A stretch of 64,000 nucleotides of DNA from Candidatus Helarchaeota archaeon (GTDB lineage: Archaea; Asgardarchaeota; Lokiarchaeia; Helarchaeales; HEL-GB-A): contig JABXJT010000013.1 in the NCBI GenBank assembly GCA_013375455.1, forward strand, positions 1 to 64,000, written 5' to 3'. Shown here piece after piece: positions 61,642 through 64,000 of this stretch. The notes under the pieces were generated by a model. It was not told the DNA's origin and made no database searches. It saw only the letters and a program-made list of their open reading frames with translations. Each line of letters starts with the position of its first letter. Position 1 is the first letter of the stretch. The position numbers and the translations under genes are program-made.

Positions 61642-62454
61642 GTGATAACTATGGGATCGAATTTCCCAACTATTATTTGTGTGACTTCAGCGCATCGAAA
61701 ACAAGGAAAGACGCAACTAGTAATGCGAATAGTCGAGGGACTGACAAAAGAGGGCTTTGAAGTTGGAACCATAAAACATATCGGGGGCAAATCAAACTTC
61801 GATAATCCACAGGTGAAGGATACCACTCGCCATGCAGAAGCTGGGGCGAAATTGATAGTGGCTGTAACGAAATCAGAAATGATAGCCATTGACAAAAAGG
61901 AAAAATCCTCACTTGATGCCGCGATTCGGAAATTCCCGAAGAATTTTGATTTTATCATAGTTGAAGGGTTTAAAAAAAGCACCTACCCTCGATTCATCAT
62001 CATAGATAAAGCCGAAGAAATTCGAGGGTTAAATGAAACTGGTCAAGTTTTGGGACTCACTGGACACATCGCCCAAAAACGAGAGGAACTCGATAAACTT
62101 GATAAATTTTATCCAGTTGTCAAGGAAGAAGACACGGACGCCCTTCTCACAATTGTAAAAAATCACAGGCATTACCAGATAGTCGCAACTCTACCAGGCG
62201 AAAACTGTGGTGATTGTGGATTTAAAGACTGCGAAGAAATGGCAGCGAATCTACTGATGAAGAAAGTTTCGTTCGATAAATGCCCACATATGACCGCTGA
62301 ATTGACCTTGACCGTCGATGGGAATCAGATTTTCGTTAAGGACTTCGTTCAAAATATCATCCGCAAAGCTATCGAAGGGATGCTAGAAACCCTCAAGGGA
62401 ATCCCTCGAACCCCTCGGGAAATCACCATTCATATCGGCTATGAAAAAATTTAA
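61642..62454 (+). CDS. mobB: MobB-like GTPase with C-terminal [4Fe-4S] domain
   Basis: A 270-residue protein. The N-terminal P-loop is SAHRKQGKTQLV (about residue 15), followed by VGTIKHIGG and DTTRHAEAGA and the ISEGFKKS-like FIIVEGFKKS, the MobB pattern for molybdopterin-guanine dinucleotide formation. The C-terminus carries CGDCGFKDCEEMA and a later Cys in FDKCPHM, an Fe-S motif of the type seen in electron-transfer 4Fe-4S (Fes) domains. Archaeal MobB fusions with this tail are known. GTG 61642 or ATG 61651 start. Confidence 0.82.
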   Translation: MITMGSNFPTIICVTSAHRKQGKTQLVMRIVEGLTKEGFEVGTIKHIGGKSNFDNPQVKDTTRHAEAGAKLIVAVTKSEMIAIDKKEKSSLDAAIRKFPKNFDFIIVEGFKKSTYPRFIIIDKAEEIRGLNETGQVLGLTGHIAQKREELDKLDKFYPVVKEEDTDALLTIVKNHRHYQIVATLPGENCGDCGFKDCEEMAANLLMKKVSFDKCPHMTAELTLTVDGNQIFVKDFVQNIIRKAIEGMLETLKGIPRTPREITIHIGYEKI

Positions 62455-62460
62455 TTCCAT

Positions 62461-63294
62461 TTATTTTTCATTAATTGAATTAAAAAATTCAAAAATATCT
62501 TTTGTATAATAACCCTTCAATGCGAATTCTGATAAATGATAATATAAAAGCATTTTTACTCTTGTTAACCCATTCGGATCTACCTGGAATTTAAAGGGAT
62601 ACTCTATATCCCACAGAATCAACGCTCCAAGACCATTAATAGGTCTGGGAGTTGTGTAAATATTGGGTTTTGGGTTGAGATTTAAGAGCGATTTTAAGTC
62701 TTCCAATCCCCATTGCAATTCCCCTATCTTAAGAAGGGCATCAATGATGCGTCTAACCATTTTCCATAGAAACGAATTAGCCATGATATGAAAAATCAGA
62801 AAGGGGTCTTTCTTTTCTATTCTTATTTGAAATATTTCACGAATAGGGCTTTTTTTCGGTTGTTTTTTACGAAACAATTTGAAGTCATGCCTTCCTTCTA
62901 AAAGAAGAGCCCCCTCTCTCATTAAATCAAGATTTTCATTAGCATAAGAAGTATAATAACGATAATATCTTGAAAACGCATCATATCTTGGATGAAATTT
63001 TTCATCCACAACTTTTTCTGCCCAAACTACAATGTTATTCGGTAAAAATGAATTAATAGCAGGAATAATTAGTTTTTCCGGGGTTGAAATAGCAATAACT
63101 TGGCTTAGTGCATGTACTCCCCTATCAGTCCTCCCAGCTGCTGCATAATTTGCAGAATCCACCTCTTCTATTAACTTCGCCTTCTTTAGAGCATCAAGGA
63201 TATTTCCTTCAATTGTATTTTTATTTTCTTGCCGTTGAAATCCTTCATATTCTTCAGAATTTCCAAAGTAACAAAGTTTTAGCGCATATCTCAT
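62461..63294 (-). CDS. truA: tRNA pseudouridine synthase A
   Basis: Makes pseudouridine at positions 38-40 of the anticodon arm. AGRTDRGVHALSQVIA contains the catalytic Asp; YYRYYTS and FLWKMVRRIIDALLKIG are also typical. 277 residues. It is convergent with mobB (six bases between stops). Confidence 0.93.
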   Translation of the reverse strand: MRYALKLCYFGNSEEYEGFQRQENKNTIEGNILDALKKAKLIEEVDSANYAAAGRTDRGVHALSQVIAISTPEKLIIPAINSFLPNNIVVWAEKVVDEKFHPRYDAFSRYYRYYTSYANENLDLMREGALLLEGRHDFKLFRKKQPKKSPIREIFQIRIEKKDPFLIFHIMANSFLWKMVRRIIDALLKIGELQWGLEDLKSLLNLNPKPNIYTTPRPINGLGALILWDIEYPFKFQVDPNGLTRVKMLLYYHLSEFALKGYYTKDIFEFFNSINEK

Positions 63295-63371
63295 AAATTA
63301 ACCTTCCAATTAGTTATAAAAAGTCATAAATTTCTATAAAAATCTATCAGCTTTCTATGCCAATGCTCCGT

Positions 63372-64000
63372 CTACCCGCATCCACACGCGAGAAGACCCG
63401 CCCTAAGGTTATCAGGCGGTACGCCCGTCGCCGGGTTCAAGCCATCCAGCACGGTGTCGAGGGCTACCAAGAGATTCCTCTTGAGGTTGGTCGCTGGGTC
63501 TGGAGACCGGAAGGGAGTTACCCCATAGTGCTTGAAAAGGTCGTAGAGTTGCGCCCACTGCCAGTAGGGACTGCTCGGGTTCAAACGAGGTTTTAGAACG
63601 CCCCCGACTTGTGCGAGCAACCACTCGTAGCAGGCTGGAAGGGATTCCACGAGCCCTACGCCTTTCCGAGCTATCACGTAACTTGCCAAGACGTGTTCTG
63701 AGAAGTTAAGTGACCAGGAATACTTCAATACCCCAATGATCGTGGTGTAGGCTGGATGCACCTTGCGCACCGCGATCCCGTGCCGGGCGCATTTGCGCTC
63801 CAGCAAAGGGAGCATCGAAGTCTTTAATTGATTGAGTTTACGGTTCTGTTTTTTATTATAGGAGAAGGATTGGTCAAAGGACAAGTCCTCGATAATCAAC
63901 CCCTTTCCTTTATTGATACAATAATTGATGACCTTATCGAGCTTGAAGCTCGCGTAATTGTCCCGGCGGCCCTTGCGGTAGGAATGCAAGTTCCGAAACG
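63372..64000 (-). CDS. TnpB-like RuvC-type transposase-associated protein, partial (5' end outside window)
   Basis: The frame is open to the right edge of the window. GLIIEDLSFDQSF carries the RuvC II-like Glu, and VRKVHPAYTTIIG, SLNFSEHVLASYVIARKGVG follow, as in IS200/IS605 TnpB-related proteins. The terminal NADVNGA-type block is absent here. GC content across 63380-63800 is clearly higher than in the surrounding genes, a sign of recent import. No direct repeat or end is recognisable. Confidence 0.7.
   Translation of the reverse strand, partial: FRNLHSYRKGRRDNYASFKLDKVINYCINKGKGLIIEDLSFDQSFSYNKKQNRKLNQLKTSMLPLLERKCARHGIAVRKVHPAYTTIIGVLKYSWSLNFSEHVLASYVIARKGVGLVESLPACYEWLLAQVGGVLKPRLNPSSPYWQWAQLYDLFKHYGVTPFRSPDPATNLKRNLLVALDTVLDGLNPATGVPPDNLRAGLLACGCG

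Noticed and set aside
63297..63371. AT-rich stretch beside the TnpB-like gene as a copy of the 55-bp right end
   Set aside because: Only short AT-rich matches to the 39493 repeat and no hairpin pair; similarity not beyond chance.

Overview
This window looks like a piece of an AT-rich Asgard archaeon genome; the exact lineage cannot be resolved from it. Archaeal markers are dense: a group II chaperonin, archaeosine tRNA-guanine transglycosylase, MCM and GINS, an intron-containing tRNA, F420 and 3-dehydroquinate synthase II genes, and TATA-type promoters. The Asgard assignment rests on eukaryotic-signature proteins: a small Arf-like GTPase behind a longin/roadblock-like domain, a Roadblock/LC7 protein, a two-domain roadblock/longin-like protein, a RING-like finger protein, two AN1 zinc-finger fusions, an unsplit RNA polymerase subunit A and a probable Rpb8-like subunit.

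Layout. 1-1.8 kb: a FAD-oxidase/CCG iron-sulfur pair (lactate/glycolate oxidase type). 1.9-6.3 kb: a 1450-residue membrane-anchored coiled-coil protein with a prenyltransferase-like N-terminus and winged-helix units. 6.3-21.1 kb: information processing and translation (nicotinate phosphoribosyltransferase, TgtA, Sm-like protein, Rpb8-like, thermosome, two-intron tRNA-Glu, RpoA, L30e, NusA, S12), interrupted by a PfkB kinase, an MBL-fold nuclease and a second CCG protein. 21-26.8 kb: hypothetical, phosphodiesterase, UPF0201/UPF0200, RING-like, longin-like and Roadblock genes and a DUF4443-like regulator. 26.8-29.2 kb: a three-gene surface/uptake operon (DUF4430 protein plus ECF S component), probably for a corrinoid-like vitamin, behind a tandem palindromic operator. 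29.2-37.8 kb: asparagine-synthetase-like protein, a Ski2/Hel308-like helicase, and a minus-strand operon AN1-TPR > AN1-GINS > MCM. 37.9-40.4 kb: accessory patch with a GC-rich secreted protein, a TnpB remnant and a duplicated IS200/IS605-like end around an unknown gene.

40.4-51.4 kb: threonine synthase, then a nearly complete archaeal-type aromatic pathway (AroA', AroB', AroD, AroE, AroK, AroA, AroC, TyrA), with PheA further on at 58.5 kb. A longin-GTPase gene and a convergent bacterial-type shikimate kinase sit in the middle of the cluster. 51.4-63.3 kb: a small ABC system, Nudix hydrolase, the nadB-mobA-cofE-lysE minus-strand group, FdhD, PheA, a DGK1/SEC59-like CTP-dependent lipid kinase, MobB with an iron-sulfur tail and TruA. 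The NAD, molybdopterin and F420 genes together suggest redox metabolism using formate-dehydrogenase-type molybdoenzymes and F420. The window ends inside a GC-rich TnpB-like gene.

The strongest leads for something undescribed are the prenyltransferase-like/winged-helix/coiled-coil membrane protein, the AN1-GINS fusion in an MCM operon, the tRNA-Glu with an extra T-loop intron, the RING/longin/Roadblock neighbourhood, the longin-GTPase inside the aro cluster, and the 21-bp-phased operator on the vitamin-uptake operon.
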